Origin: an uncultured Eubacteriales bacterium
Lineage (GTDB): Bacteria > Bacillota > Clostridia > Oscillospirales > Oscillospiraceae
Length of the DNA: 13,204 nucleotides
Direction: 5' to 3'
NCBI GenBank assembly: GCA_900554625.1
Contig: USHP01000024.1
Location: forward strand, 1 to 13,204
The notes beneath the pieces are model-generated. The model did no database searches, was not told the origin of the DNA, and saw nothing but the letters and a program-made list of their open reading frames with translations. The stretch's first letter is position 1. Every line of letters begins with the position of its first letter. The translations under genes and the position numbers were made by a program. Positions 5,743 through 12,513 of this stretch are shown here, in pieces.

Positions 5743-7047
5743 ATGATCCCTGCCATCTTACTCTTTGCCGCAACCTATGTCCTCATGCTGACCTTCAGCA
5801 AATACCGTCCCTACATCGCTCTGTGCTCCGGTTTAATTTTTATTGTTACCGGTATGCTGCCTCTGGGCGATATTATTCCCTCTCTGGATTTTAATGTTCT
5901 GCTGATGATCGGCGGCACCATGGGTCTGGTGCAGCTGTTTATTGACAGCCACATGCCCGAACGTCTGGCTGACATGATTATGGCCAAAGTTCCCACCATT
6001 CAGTGGGCAGCGGTGTGCCTGTCCCTGTTTGCCGGTGTGATCTCCGCCTTTGTGGACAACGTGGCAACGGTGCTGATGGTGGCGCCGGTGGCTTTGGAAA
6101 TCTGCAAGAAGCTGAAAACCAATCCTATCCCCATCCTCATTTCCATCGCCGTTTCCTCCAACCTGCAGGGTGCTGCGACTCTGGTGGGCGACACCACCGC
6201 TATCATGCTGGGTTCTGCCCTGAACATGAGCTTCATGGACTTCTTCTGGTACTACGGCAAGCCCTCCATCTTCTTCGCGGTGGAGCTGGGCGCTGTGCTG
6301 TCTGCCTGCATCGTCTACTGGATTTTCCGGAAGGAAAAGGGTCAGATTCCCAAGGCCGCTGCCATGACCGAAGTTTCCGACTACGTTCCCACCTACCTGC
6401 TGCTGGGCGCCATTGCCCTGCTGATCTGCGCTTCCTTCGCTCCTGACAGCTGGAACCTGCCCGCAGAAATCAACGGCATCATCTGCTGCTCTCTGCTGGT
6501 GGTGGGCCTGATTTACAACTACCTGCGCAACAAGACTGTAGAGTCCGTGTTTGGTCCCCTGAAGGCCATCGACTTTGAAACCCTGGGTCTGCTGGTGGGA
6601 CTGTTCCTGATGATTGGCGGTATTTCCAACATGGGCGTCATCGATGCTCTGGCCGGACTGCTGGCAAAGCTGGGCGGCGGCAACCTGTTCCTGATGTTTA
6701 CCATCATTGTCTGGGCTTCCGTGCTGATTTCCGCCTTCATTGACAACATCCCCTATGTGGCAACCATGATTCCCGTCATCGGCGGCCTGGCTGCTCAGTT
6801 GGCCCCCGGTCTGGGTGTGGACCCGGTGCTGGTGGGTATCCCCCTGTACTTTGGTCTGCTCTCCGGTGCCACCCTGGGCGGCAACATTACCCCCATCGGT
6901 GCCTCTGCCAACATCACCGCCATCGGTATTCTCCGCCGGGAAGGCTACGAAGTGGCGAACAAGGATTTCTTCCGCATCGGTATCCCCTTCACCCTGTCCG
7001 CTGTGATTCCTGCTTATATCTATATCTGGCTGGTTTACGGCGTATAA
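5743..7047 (+). CDS. SLC13/ArsB-NhaD superfamily permease
   Basis: A 434-residue protein with about eleven or twelve membrane segments. It has the two-fold internal repeat of this superfamily: ISAFVDNVATVLMVAPVAL near 100-118 answers ISAFIDNIPYVATMIPVIG near 329-347, and SSNLQGAATLVGDTTAIM near 138-155 answers SGATLGGNITPIGASANI near 374-391. These paired segments form the ion and substrate site. Family members are Na+/carboxylate symporters, Na+/H+ antiporters (NhaD) or anion extruders (ArsB). I cannot tell which from sequence alone. Lying next to a Na+-exporting decarboxylase subunit, a Na+-coupled organic anion carrier or Na+/H+ exchanger is the best inference. The start has AAAGG about 8 bases upstream, and a strong terminator follows. 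Confidence 0.87.
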   Translation: MIPAILLFAATYVLMLTFSKYRPYIALCSGLIFIVTGMLPLGDIIPSLDFNVLLMIGGTMGLVQLFIDSHMPERLADMIMAKVPTIQWAAVCLSLFAGVISAFVDNVATVLMVAPVALEICKKLKTNPIPILISIAVSSNLQGAATLVGDTTAIMLGSALNMSFMDFFWYYGKPSIFFAVELGAVLSACIVYWIFRKEKGQIPKAAAMTEVSDYVPTYLLLGAIALLICASFAPDSWNLPAEINGIICCSLLVVGLIYNYLRNKTVESVFGPLKAIDFETLGLLVGLFLMIGGISNMGVIDALAGLLAKLGGGNLFLMFTIIVWASVLISAFIDNIPYVATMIPVIGGLAAQLAPGLGVDPVLVGIPLYFGLLSGATLGGNITPIGASANITAIGILRREGYEVANKDFFRIGIPFTLSAVIPAYIYIWLVYGV

Positions 7048-7139
7048 AGCTGTAGTAAAATCTCCTGCATTGGACAAGTCATTGGAAAACATTACTGTTT
7101 TCAGCATCTTTCCTGTCAGGGCTGGAAACAAAAAAGAAC

Positions 7140-7178
7140 AAAAAGCGATGCCGGGTCAAATGACCGGCATCGCTTTTT
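7140..7178 (+). terminator. Rho-independent terminator after the permease
   Basis: A 17-base-pair stem with one bulged G (AAAAGCGATGCCGG... with ...CCGGCATCGCTTTT), a two-base loop and a run of six Ts. The A run on the left arm makes it potentially active in both directions. It lies about 93 bases after the stop; those bases hold nothing recognisable. Confidence 0.9.
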
Positions 7179-7199
7179 TGCCGCTTTGTGAAGGATTCT

Positions 7200-7229
7200 T
7201 TGAAAACCACCGCAGCGCCATGGTATAAT
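7200..7229 (+). promoter_or_regulatory. Extended -10 promoter for the five-helix membrane protein
   Basis: TTGAAA (7200-7205), an 18-base spacer and TATAAT (7224-7229), preceded by TG in the extended -10 position (TGGTATAAT). The predicted start leaves a leader of about 70 bases before the ATG at 7309. Confidence 0.65.
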
Positions 7230-7308
7230 CCAGGTATGTCCATTTTAATTGCATTTTTGCATTTGCGCTTGCTTTGTGAGGACTGGAAAGCGAAAAGGAG
7301 GAATGTAT

Positions 7309-8262
7309 ATGAAATTGGTCAGTCCAAAGACCTTGCTGGCCTCTGTGCTGGGCATTGCCTTTGTGGTTTTCAAAATGATGACCTTTGATGGATTTGCAGA
7401 TTTGTTTTGGATCCTGTTTATTGGATATCTGACCATCAAAGCAGTAATCACGGCCTTTTCCCGGCAAGCCCATGATGCGGATGTAAAGAAAGACCGACAG
7501 AGGAAAGTGCTGTACCGGGATCTTTTTGGAAAATTTGCGTATTTTGTCGCAGATATTCCCCTTTTCCTGTACCTTTTGGCAGGGCTTCTGGCCTTGGTCT
7601 TTCCGAAAACAGCATTGCTCCGGATTGTTTTGCTTGCTATGCTGTTTCTGGTGGCTGCGTATGTAATCTGGCTGATTTGGTATGTGTCAAAAAATAAGCG
7701 GCCGCGGGAAGAAAGCGGGGAATGGGAAACAGGGGTTTTGTCTGCGGAAGAGGAAAAATCCTGGAAACGCTCCGAACGCTGGCACAACATCTTCCTGGGT
7801 ATCTTCCTGGTGCTGGCTGTCCTGTATCTGATTTTTGGAGATCCCCGGATTTATGGAAATAACGCAAAGCTAAAGGATGCCTTGATGGAAATTACCGATG
7901 ACAGAGTAACTCTGGAAGAGGTCGTACCCTTTGCATGGACCACGGTCTACACCTTTGACCCCTATACATCCAGGGAACGAATCGAAGGGATCGTCGGCTC
8001 CAACAGTCCTGCGCTGAAAGAAAGCCGCAATGAGGGCATGACCCATGTTGTGTTTACCAACAGAGGGCGGGTTGTGGCCAGTGTTTGCGAGGATCCTGCA
8101 AGTCTGGGATATGCCCTGTCTTTTTCCGGAGGGGAAAATACCCATTACCGCTATTCAGATGGGGGCTATTCCCATGTGGAATATGGCGATGAGATTCTGT
8201 TTGAAGTAACACGGGAGAATGGCCTGGTGAAGCTGTATGCCGATCTCGATGCATGTGGATGA
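7309..8262 (+). CDS. Membrane protein of unknown function with a C-terminal extracytoplasmic-type domain
   Basis: A 317-residue protein. I chose ATG 7309 because AGGAGG (7296-7301) lies 7 bases before it; an in-frame ATG at 7303 is too close to that site and the frame stays open upstream to 7249. Five hydrophobic segments lie at about 8-24, 29-50, 76-98, 102-126 and 160-177, with a charged loop at 127-158. The last 140 residues are soluble: PFAWTTVYTFDPYTSRERI near 207-225 and EGMTHVVFTNRGRVVASVC near 242-260. I recall similar text (W-D-T-V-Y-F-PYT, then an F-x-x-G-x-VV segment) in short Firmicute lipoproteins and exported proteins with no known function. This looks like that module attached to a membrane part. 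Gene neighbours give no clear role. It converges with kdpE, and the two 3' ends are interleaved. Confidence 0.75.
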   Translation: MKLVSPKTLLASVLGIAFVVFKMMTFDGFADLFWILFIGYLTIKAVITAFSRQAHDADVKKDRQRKVLYRDLFGKFAYFVADIPLFLYLLAGLLALVFPKTALLRIVLLAMLFLVAAYVIWLIWYVSKNKRPREESGEWETGVLSAEEEKSWKRSERWHNIFLGIFLVLAVLYLIFGDPRIYGNNAKLKDALMEITDDRVTLEEVVPFAWTTVYTFDPYTSRERIEGIVGSNSPALKESRNEGMTHVVFTNRGRVVASVCEDPASLGYALSFSGGENTHYRYSDGGYSHVEYGDEILFEVTRENGLVKLYADLDACG

Positions 8263-8265
8263 AGG

Positions 8266-8302
8266 GAAAAAAGCAGCAGGCATGACCAAAATCATGCCTG
8301 CT
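8266..8302 (-). terminator. Terminator for the kdpDE operon
   Basis: AGCAGGCATGA (8275-8285) pairs perfectly with TCATGCCTGCT (8292-8302). On the minus strand the stem is followed by GCTTTTTTCCC. There is no T tract on the plus strand. It begins only 3 bases after the stop of the convergent gene. Confidence 0.82.
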
Positions 8303-8332
8303 CCAAAAAATGCACAGATTGCTGCTTTTATG

Positions 8333-8364
8333 ACCTCCTGCAGAAAAATCTGCAGGAGGTTTTC
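8333..8364 (+). terminator. Terminator for the 7309-8262 gene
   Basis: ACCTCCTGCAG (8333-8343) pairs perfectly with CTGCAGGAGGT (8350-8360), followed on the plus strand by TTTTC. The minus strand lacks a T tract. It touches the stop codon of kdpE. Confidence 0.72.
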
Positions 8365-9066
8365 TCATTCGTCCAGCATCCGATAGCCTACGCCCAGTTC
8401 GTTGGTGACGTAGCGGTTATCCCCCGGGCGGCAGCCAAGCTTCTTGCGGATGTTTGCCATATTCACCTGGAGCTTTTTGATGCTGCCATCGTCCATGGCT
8501 CCCCAGATGGAGCGGATAATGGCGGAATAGGTCATCACTTTTCCGGTGTGCTGGCTCAGCAGGGCCAGAATGTTGAATTCCGTCTGGGTCAGATGCACCA
8601 GTTTTCCCCCCACGGTAACCTGCCGGCGGTCATAGTCAATCAGCAGATCATCCACCGCAAAGGTGCCGCTGGAAGCGGCGGCCTCCAGCCGGTGCCGGCT
8701 CACCCGAAGGGCGGCCCGCACCCGGGCCAGCAGTTCGGCGGTGCCGAAGGGCTTGGTAATGTAGTCGTTGGCACCCAGATCCAGAGCGGAAACCTTGTCC
8801 TGTTCTTCGCTCCGGGCGGAAAGCACCAGAATGGGCACCAGGCTGTCCTGACGAACCACCCGGATAAATTCTTCCCCGTCCAGATCCGGCAGACCCAGAT
8901 CCAGCACTACCAGGTCCGGCATGTGGGAGGTTACCATCAGCATTCCCTGTCGGCAGCGCTGGGCGGTAAGCACCTGAAAATCGTTGGCTTCCAGAATGGC
9001 CTGAATAAAGCTGGCAATGTTGTGGTCATCCTCCACAACCAGAACTTTGTATTTGTTATTCGACAC
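8365..9066 (-). CDS. kdpE: KdpE-like OmpR-family response regulator
   Basis: A DNA-binding response regulator of 233 residues. The receiver domain (about 6-118) has the acidic pocket ED-D at 12-14, phospho-acceptor Asp56 in VVLDLGLPDLDG, Ser83 and Lys105 (ITKPFG). The winged-helix DNA-binding domain (about 135-231) has LTQTEFNILALL, the recognition region SIKKLQVNMANIRKKLG and the terminal GVGYRM. I chose the GTG at 9066: GGAGG lies about 10 bases upstream, and the gene then overlaps the kinase gene by 11 bases, a usual sign of translational coupling. The open frame continues upstream to 9159 but those residues are unlike the family. Sequence style is KdpE. There is no kdpFABC in the window, so the regulated gene is unknown. 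Confidence 0.88.
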   Translation of the reverse strand: MSNNKYKVLVVEDDHNIASFIQAILEANDFQVLTAQRCRQGMLMVTSHMPDLVVLDLGLPDLDGEEFIRVVRQDSLVPILVLSARSEEQDKVSALDLGANDYITKPFGTAELLARVRAALRVSRHRLEAAASSGTFAVDDLLIDYDRRQVTVGGKLVHLTQTEFNILALLSQHTGKVMTYSAIIRSIWGAMDDGSIKKLQVNMANIRKKLGCRPGDNRYVTNELGVGYRMLDE

Positions 9067-10147
9067 GGTTTTCTTCCTCCATTTCCAGTGCAAAATAGAA
9101 TGCCGCACCGCCTTCGGGACGGTTCTGGGCGTAAATCCGGAAGCCATGGGCCCGGACAATGGTGTCGCAGACGCTCAATCCGATGCCCATGCTGCTGCGG
9201 CTGGTATCGGTGGGGGCTTGTCCGGGCAGTTGGGTGGTAAATAGCTGGCCCATCCGCTGGGGATCAATGCCTTTGCCGTCATCTTCCACCCGAAAAATCG
9301 CCTGGCTGCCTTTGATATCGACTTTCAGCCACAGATGCTGCATACCCTCTCCGTGGAGCACCGCATTTTCCAGCAGATTCATCAGCACCTGCTCAATGAG
9401 CATAGCGTCCATGGGAATCAGAATAAACTCATCCGGCAGGGAAACCTCTACCTGCTGATTGGGATAGTGCTTGTAAAATTTCACCAGCACGTCGTCAATC
9501 AGCTCTTCCAGTACGGTGCTTTTCATTTTCAGCTGCACCGTGCCGGAATCAATCCGGGTAATGGAGAGCAGATTCTCCACCATCCTCACCAGCCACTGAG
9601 CGTCATTGGAGACCCCTTCCAGCATCTGCAGGTGCTTTTCCCGGGAGAAGGAATCGTAATTTTCCCGCATGGCCGAGCAGGCACCGTAAATGGCGGTCAG
9701 GGGGGTGCGCAGATCGTGGGATACTGCCCGGAGCAGATTGCCCCGCATCCGTTCGGTTTCCGCTTCGGCCTTCAGCTTTTCCTGGCGCTTCAGCTGGGTG
9801 GTCAGGGTGCCGGTCATAATGGCCACCACCAGCATCACCACGGCAGAGGCAATGCACTCCGGAGAAATCAGATCAAAGGCCCAGTATGGATAAGTAAAGG
9901 CAAAATTCACTGCCAGCACACTGACCAGGGAAGCGGCAATGCCCCAGAAATATCCCTGGGTGCGCCAGGAGACCAGGAACACCCCCAGCACAAAAATCAT
10001 AGGTGTCAATGTCTGGGTGTCAAAGAGTTTTTGCAAAAATAAAATTGTAAAGAATGTGACCAAAAGAGTGGCCAGGGTAAAAAGTCCGTCGCAAATTACT
10101 CCTTTTGAAAGTTTCATATCACCCAATGGGAAAAACCCATTGCTCAC
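9056..10147 (-). CDS. kdpD: KdpD-like sensor histidine kinase lacking the N-terminal Kdp domain
   Basis: A membrane sensor kinase of 363 residues from the GTG at 10147. Four close hydrophobic segments at about 18-110 form the DUF4118 module of KdpD, with the loop WRTQGYFWG. A coiled linker leads to the dimerisation helix with His144 in AVSHDLRTPLTAIYG. The ATPase domain has NLLENAVLHG (N box), DDGKGID (G1) and MGIGLSVCD (G2). Classical KdpD is near 900 residues, with an N-terminal KdpD/USP part that senses K+ or ligands; that part is absent here. The start is uncertain: GTG 10147 has AAGG nearby, ATG 10117 lies behind a hairpin, and the frame reaches a TTG at 10174. It is co-transcribed with kdpE. 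Confidence 0.85.
   Translation of the reverse strand: MSNGFFPLGDMKLSKGVICDGLFTLATLLVTFFTILFLQKLFDTQTLTPMIFVLGVFLVSWRTQGYFWGIAASLVSVLAVNFAFTYPYWAFDLISPECIASAVVMLVVAIMTGTLTTQLKRQEKLKAEAETERMRGNLLRAVSHDLRTPLTAIYGACSAMRENYDSFSREKHLQMLEGVSNDAQWLVRMVENLLSITRIDSGTVQLKMKSTVLEELIDDVLVKFYKHYPNQQVEVSLPDEFILIPMDAMLIEQVLMNLLENAVLHGEGMQHLWLKVDIKGSQAIFRVEDDGKGIDPQRMGQLFTTQLPGQAPTDTSRSSMGIGLSVCDTIVRAHGFRIYAQNRPEGGAAFYFALEMEEENRVE
10124..10142 (-). promoter_or_regulatory. Perfect hairpin CAATGGG-TTTTT-CCCATTG at the start of the kinase gene
   Basis: A perfect 7-base inverted repeat lies between the candidate GTG (10147) and ATG (10117) starts. If ATG is used, it is a leader hairpin next to the initiation site and could control translation. 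If GTG is used, it is coding sequence. Confidence 0.4.
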
Positions 10148-10233
10148 CTCACCTTCCCTGAAACAAAAAGCCAACGAAATAACGGTAGAAATTGCCGGCC
10201 AAATATGTTATATTGAACTTTACAGTAAGAAAT

Positions 10234-10262
10234 ATCCTGGTTATGCCGGGAAAACCCAGGAT
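10234..10262 (+). promoter_or_regulatory. Hairpin immediately upstream of the GT61 ribosome binding site
   Basis: ATCCTGG (10234-10240) pairs with CCAGGAT (10256-10262), loop 15. The GGAGG of the next gene starts 3 bases later at 10265, so the structure could affect initiation. No strong -35/-10 pair was found; TATATT at 10209-10214 is the best -10 candidate. Confidence 0.35.
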
Positions 10263-10276
10263 TTGGAGGCACCCAT

Positions 10277-11560
10277 ATGTACCGAATCGATGATCGTTAT
10301 TTAAGACCCTTAAAAGCGCAGTGGCTCAGAAGAATGTACAACACCCCATTCCAGTACAGAGAAAACCTGCAGATCTGGCGGGGAAACAACGCAACGGTTC
10401 TTCCCTTGCGGGAATCGGCACCCGGCGACCCTGTTTTGTTTGGCCGGGGCGGTGTGACGGATGAAAACGGCGTGTATGTCCCACTGTCCGGAATTGAAAC
10501 CCGGGTTATGGGGGACTACCCTGTGGAGCGGAAAGAATTCCGGGATGAAAAGGTGGTATACTGCGGCTATCTGATAAACCATTGGGGCCATTTTCTGGTG
10601 GAAGCCGCTACCAGACTGTGGTATGTCCTGGAAGCGGAACAGGATGTGGACAAATATGTCTTTTTCCTGGAAGAAGGAGCACAGCGGGAAATCAAAGGCA
10701 ATTTCCGACGTTTTTTTGAGCTTCTGAAGATCTGGGACAAATTGGAGATCATTTCTGTCCCCACCACATATCGGGAGGTCATTGTTCCGGAGATTGCGTT
10801 CCGGTGTATGCAGTGGTACAGTCCCAAGTTCCTTCGTATCTTTGACACCATTGCCCAGAATATTACGGTGGAGCCCAACTGGGAACAGCCGGAAAAAGTA
10901 TTCTTTACCCGAAGCCAGTTTGCCAAGGGAAATCACTTTGATTTCGGCATGGACTGCCTGGACAACTATTTCAGCCGCAATGGCTACCAAGTTCTGGCAC
11001 CGGAAACCGTGACACTGGATCAGATGATTTATTTCATCCGGGGCGCCAAAGAGGTGGCTACCATTTCCGGTTCGTGTCACCACAATATGCTCTTTGCCCA
11101 GGATGGGCAGAAGCTGACGATTGTGGAAAGGTTGGTAATCAATACGGACTACCAGGTGAGCATCAACCAGATGCGGCAGCTGGATGTTACTTATATTGAC
11201 GCCAACTATCATCTGTATACTGTGGATACTGTCGGGCCGCTGATGCTTGGATACAATCATCTGCTGGAGCAGTTTACCCGGGATCGGAATTTGCTGCCCC
11301 CGGACCCCTATTACGCATCAGAAAAGTTCCGCATTCGCTGCTTCAAGCAGTATATGGATTCCTACCGGGACAACTATCGATATCGGTGGCACATGGAGTG
11401 CTGGTATCCGGAAATCGCAGATTCTCTGTACGAGGCATACCAGGACTGCTATCCCTGTTTCAAGGAATATCTGGATGGAAACAGACCCATCTTCCCGGAG
11501 CAATACTTCCAGCTGCACTATATCAAACAGTTTATCAAGCGGCTGCTGGGCAGGGCCTGA
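10277..11560 (+). CDS. Glycosyltransferase family 61 protein
   Basis: A 427-residue cytoplasmic-type enzyme of the GT61 (DUF563) family, which transfers sugars to surface or extracellular glycans. The N-terminal lobe has the family signature NHWGHFLVEAATRLWYVL at 101-118. The C-terminal lobe has VFFTRSQFAKG near 208-218 and the nucleotide-sugar region AKEVATISGSCHHNMLFA near 257-274 followed by QKLTIVER. No signal peptide or membrane helix is seen. The tail (about 310-427) is aromatic- and Arg-rich (RYRWHMECWYPE) and unlike the rest of the family as I know it. GGAGG lies 7 bases before the ATG. It stands alone, divergent from the kinase, without other glycan genes, so acceptor and product cannot be named. 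Donor sugar is unknown. Confidence 0.8.
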   Translation: MYRIDDRYLRPLKAQWLRRMYNTPFQYRENLQIWRGNNATVLPLRESAPGDPVLFGRGGVTDENGVYVPLSGIETRVMGDYPVERKEFRDEKVVYCGYLINHWGHFLVEAATRLWYVLEAEQDVDKYVFFLEEGAQREIKGNFRRFFELLKIWDKLEIISVPTTYREVIVPEIAFRCMQWYSPKFLRIFDTIAQNITVEPNWEQPEKVFFTRSQFAKGNHFDFGMDCLDNYFSRNGYQVLAPETVTLDQMIYFIRGAKEVATISGSCHHNMLFAQDGQKLTIVERLVINTDYQVSINQMRQLDVTYIDANYHLYTVDTVGPLMLGYNHLLEQFTRDRNLLPPDPYYASEKFRIRCFKQYMDSYRDNYRYRWHMECWYPEIADSLYEAYQDCYPCFKEYLDGNRPIFPEQYFQLHYIKQFIKRLLGRA

Positions 11561-11574
11561 TGCCAACCATTATA

Positions 11575-11652
11575 CCAGATTTTTTGAAAAAAGGCACCCG
11601 GCTGCAAAAATTTTGTCAAAAAAACCGGGTAAGGATCTGGATAATATTTTTT
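11575..11652 (+). terminator. Possible terminator structure after the GT61 gene
   Basis: Nested inverted repeats CCAGAT (11575-11580)/ATCTGG (11635-11640) and ACCCGG (11596-11601)/CCGGGT (11625-11630) are followed by TATTTTTT at 11645-11652. The loops are long and A/T-rich, so the structure is loose. Confidence 0.35.
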
Positions 11653-11816
11653 GCCGAAGGGAAAGCCGGGATACAGAAATGGAGGAAAAATCTTTGGACT
11701 TCCCCGAAAATATTTCACAAAAGCCGGATACAAGGAAAGTAGAAAGTTGCGTTTTCACCGACTTTTGTGGGGGAAAACGGAACATGGCTCAAAATATTTA
11801 CATGGTCGTATAACCG

Positions 11817-11822
11817 TATAAT
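11817..11822 (+). promoter_or_regulatory. Isolated -10 box TATAAT in the GT61-nfeD gap
   Basis: A perfect TATAAT followed by an A/T run. No -35 box is found at the right distance; TTTACA at 11797-11802 is only 14 bases away. It precedes a possible 47-residue reading frame. Confidence 0.3.
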
Positions 11823-11851
11823 AAAATAAAATAACAGTAAAAAGGAGCTAC

Positions 11852-11995
11852 GTGAACCACAGTGACGGTTCTAAAAAATATTTGGACACATTTTCCCGTT
11901 TGCCAGAATTTGGCGAGAAAATTTTGGCTGAAATCGCTAAAAAAGTATTGATTTTGATGGTTTCGTCAATTGACCCCTGGCGGGATTTCTGCTAA
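11852..11995 (+). CDS. Possible small protein, 47 residues
   Basis: A GTG-started frame with AGGAG (11843-11847) only 4 bases upstream, and a TATAAT 30 bases before it. The peptide begins MNHSDGSKKYLDTFSRLPEF and has a hydrophobic patch VLILMV near 32-37. No known family. Its last 26 bases overlap the nfeD promoter and its stop codon lies inside that -10 box. This argues against it, or would tie the two together. It is weak and listed because it is the only plausible frame in a 470-base gap. Confidence 0.22.
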   Translation: MNHSDGSKKYLDTFSRLPEFGEKILAEIAKKVLILMVSSIDPWRDFC

Positions 11996-11998
11996 AAT
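11970..11998 (+). promoter_or_regulatory. Sigma-A promoter for nfeD-SPFH
   Basis: TTGACC (11970-11975), exactly 17 bases, then TAAAAT (11993-11998). Hexamers and spacing are identical to the yitT-guaB promoter. The nfeD ATG is 33 bases downstream of the -10 box. Confidence 0.75.
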
Positions 11999-12030
11999 AA
12001 AGCCATCCAAAAACGAGAGGAGGAAGAACA

Positions 12031-12480
12031 ATGAATTGGGCTGCAATCCTTTGGCTGGTGCTTCTGGTGATCTTTCTGATTGCGGAGGCGGCCACGGTAA
12101 CAATGGTTTCCCTCTGGTTTGCGGCGGGCGCACTGGCTGCACTGCTGGTGGAGTTGGTTCATGGCTCCCTTTGGCTGCAGATTCTGGCGTTCGTGGTAGT
12201 ATCAGCGGTGATGCTCCTGCTGCTGCGACCCCTGGTCCGCAGGTACGTCAATCCCAAAATCACCCCAACCAACGCTGATTCGGTAATCGGTACCACCGGA
12301 CTGGTCACTGCCCCCATCGATAACGTGGCTGGAACAGGCCAGGTCAAACTTGGCGGTATGTTCTGGACGGCACGAAGCACCTCCGGCACCCCCATCAGCG
12401 CGGATACCCTGGTAAAAGTGGACCGGATCGAAGGCGTAAAGGTCTTCGTCTCCCCTGTCCAAGTTCCCACAGCTGTGTAA
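12031..12480 (+). CDS. NfeD family membrane protein
   Basis: A 149-residue short-form NfeD protein. Three hydrophobic segments lie at about 4-20, 24-42 and 47-66, with the family-typical IAEAATVTMVSLWFAAGALAA region. A cytosolic OB-fold domain follows at about 85-141 (GTTGLVTAPIDN, GQVKLGGMFWTARS, VDRIEGVKVFV). The long form with a ClpP-like protease domain is absent. NfeD proteins work with SPFH partners encoded next door, helping organise membrane microdomains and membrane stress responses. Here the partner starts 33 bases downstream. A strong GAGGAGG precedes the start, and a promoter lies directly upstream. Confidence 0.9.
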   Translation: MNWAAILWLVLLVIFLIAEAATVTMVSLWFAAGALAALLVELVHGSLWLQILAFVVVSAVMLLLLRPLVRRYVNPKITPTNADSVIGTTGLVTAPIDNVAGTGQVKLGGMFWTARSTSGTPISADTLVKVDRIEGVKVFVSPVQVPTAV

Positions 12481-12513
12481 CAAACAAAATTTTAAAATTG
12501 GGAGGAAAAAGGT

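Noticed and set aside
9067..9159. 31-residue N-terminal extension of KdpE
   Set aside because: It lies inside the kinase coding sequence in another frame, is unlike receiver domains, and the GTG at 9066 has a well-placed ribosome binding site.
11679..11813. 44-codon ATG frame after the GT61 gene
   Set aside because: No ribosome binding site at a usable distance and no resemblance to a known protein; it lies in a terminator-like AT-rich spacer.
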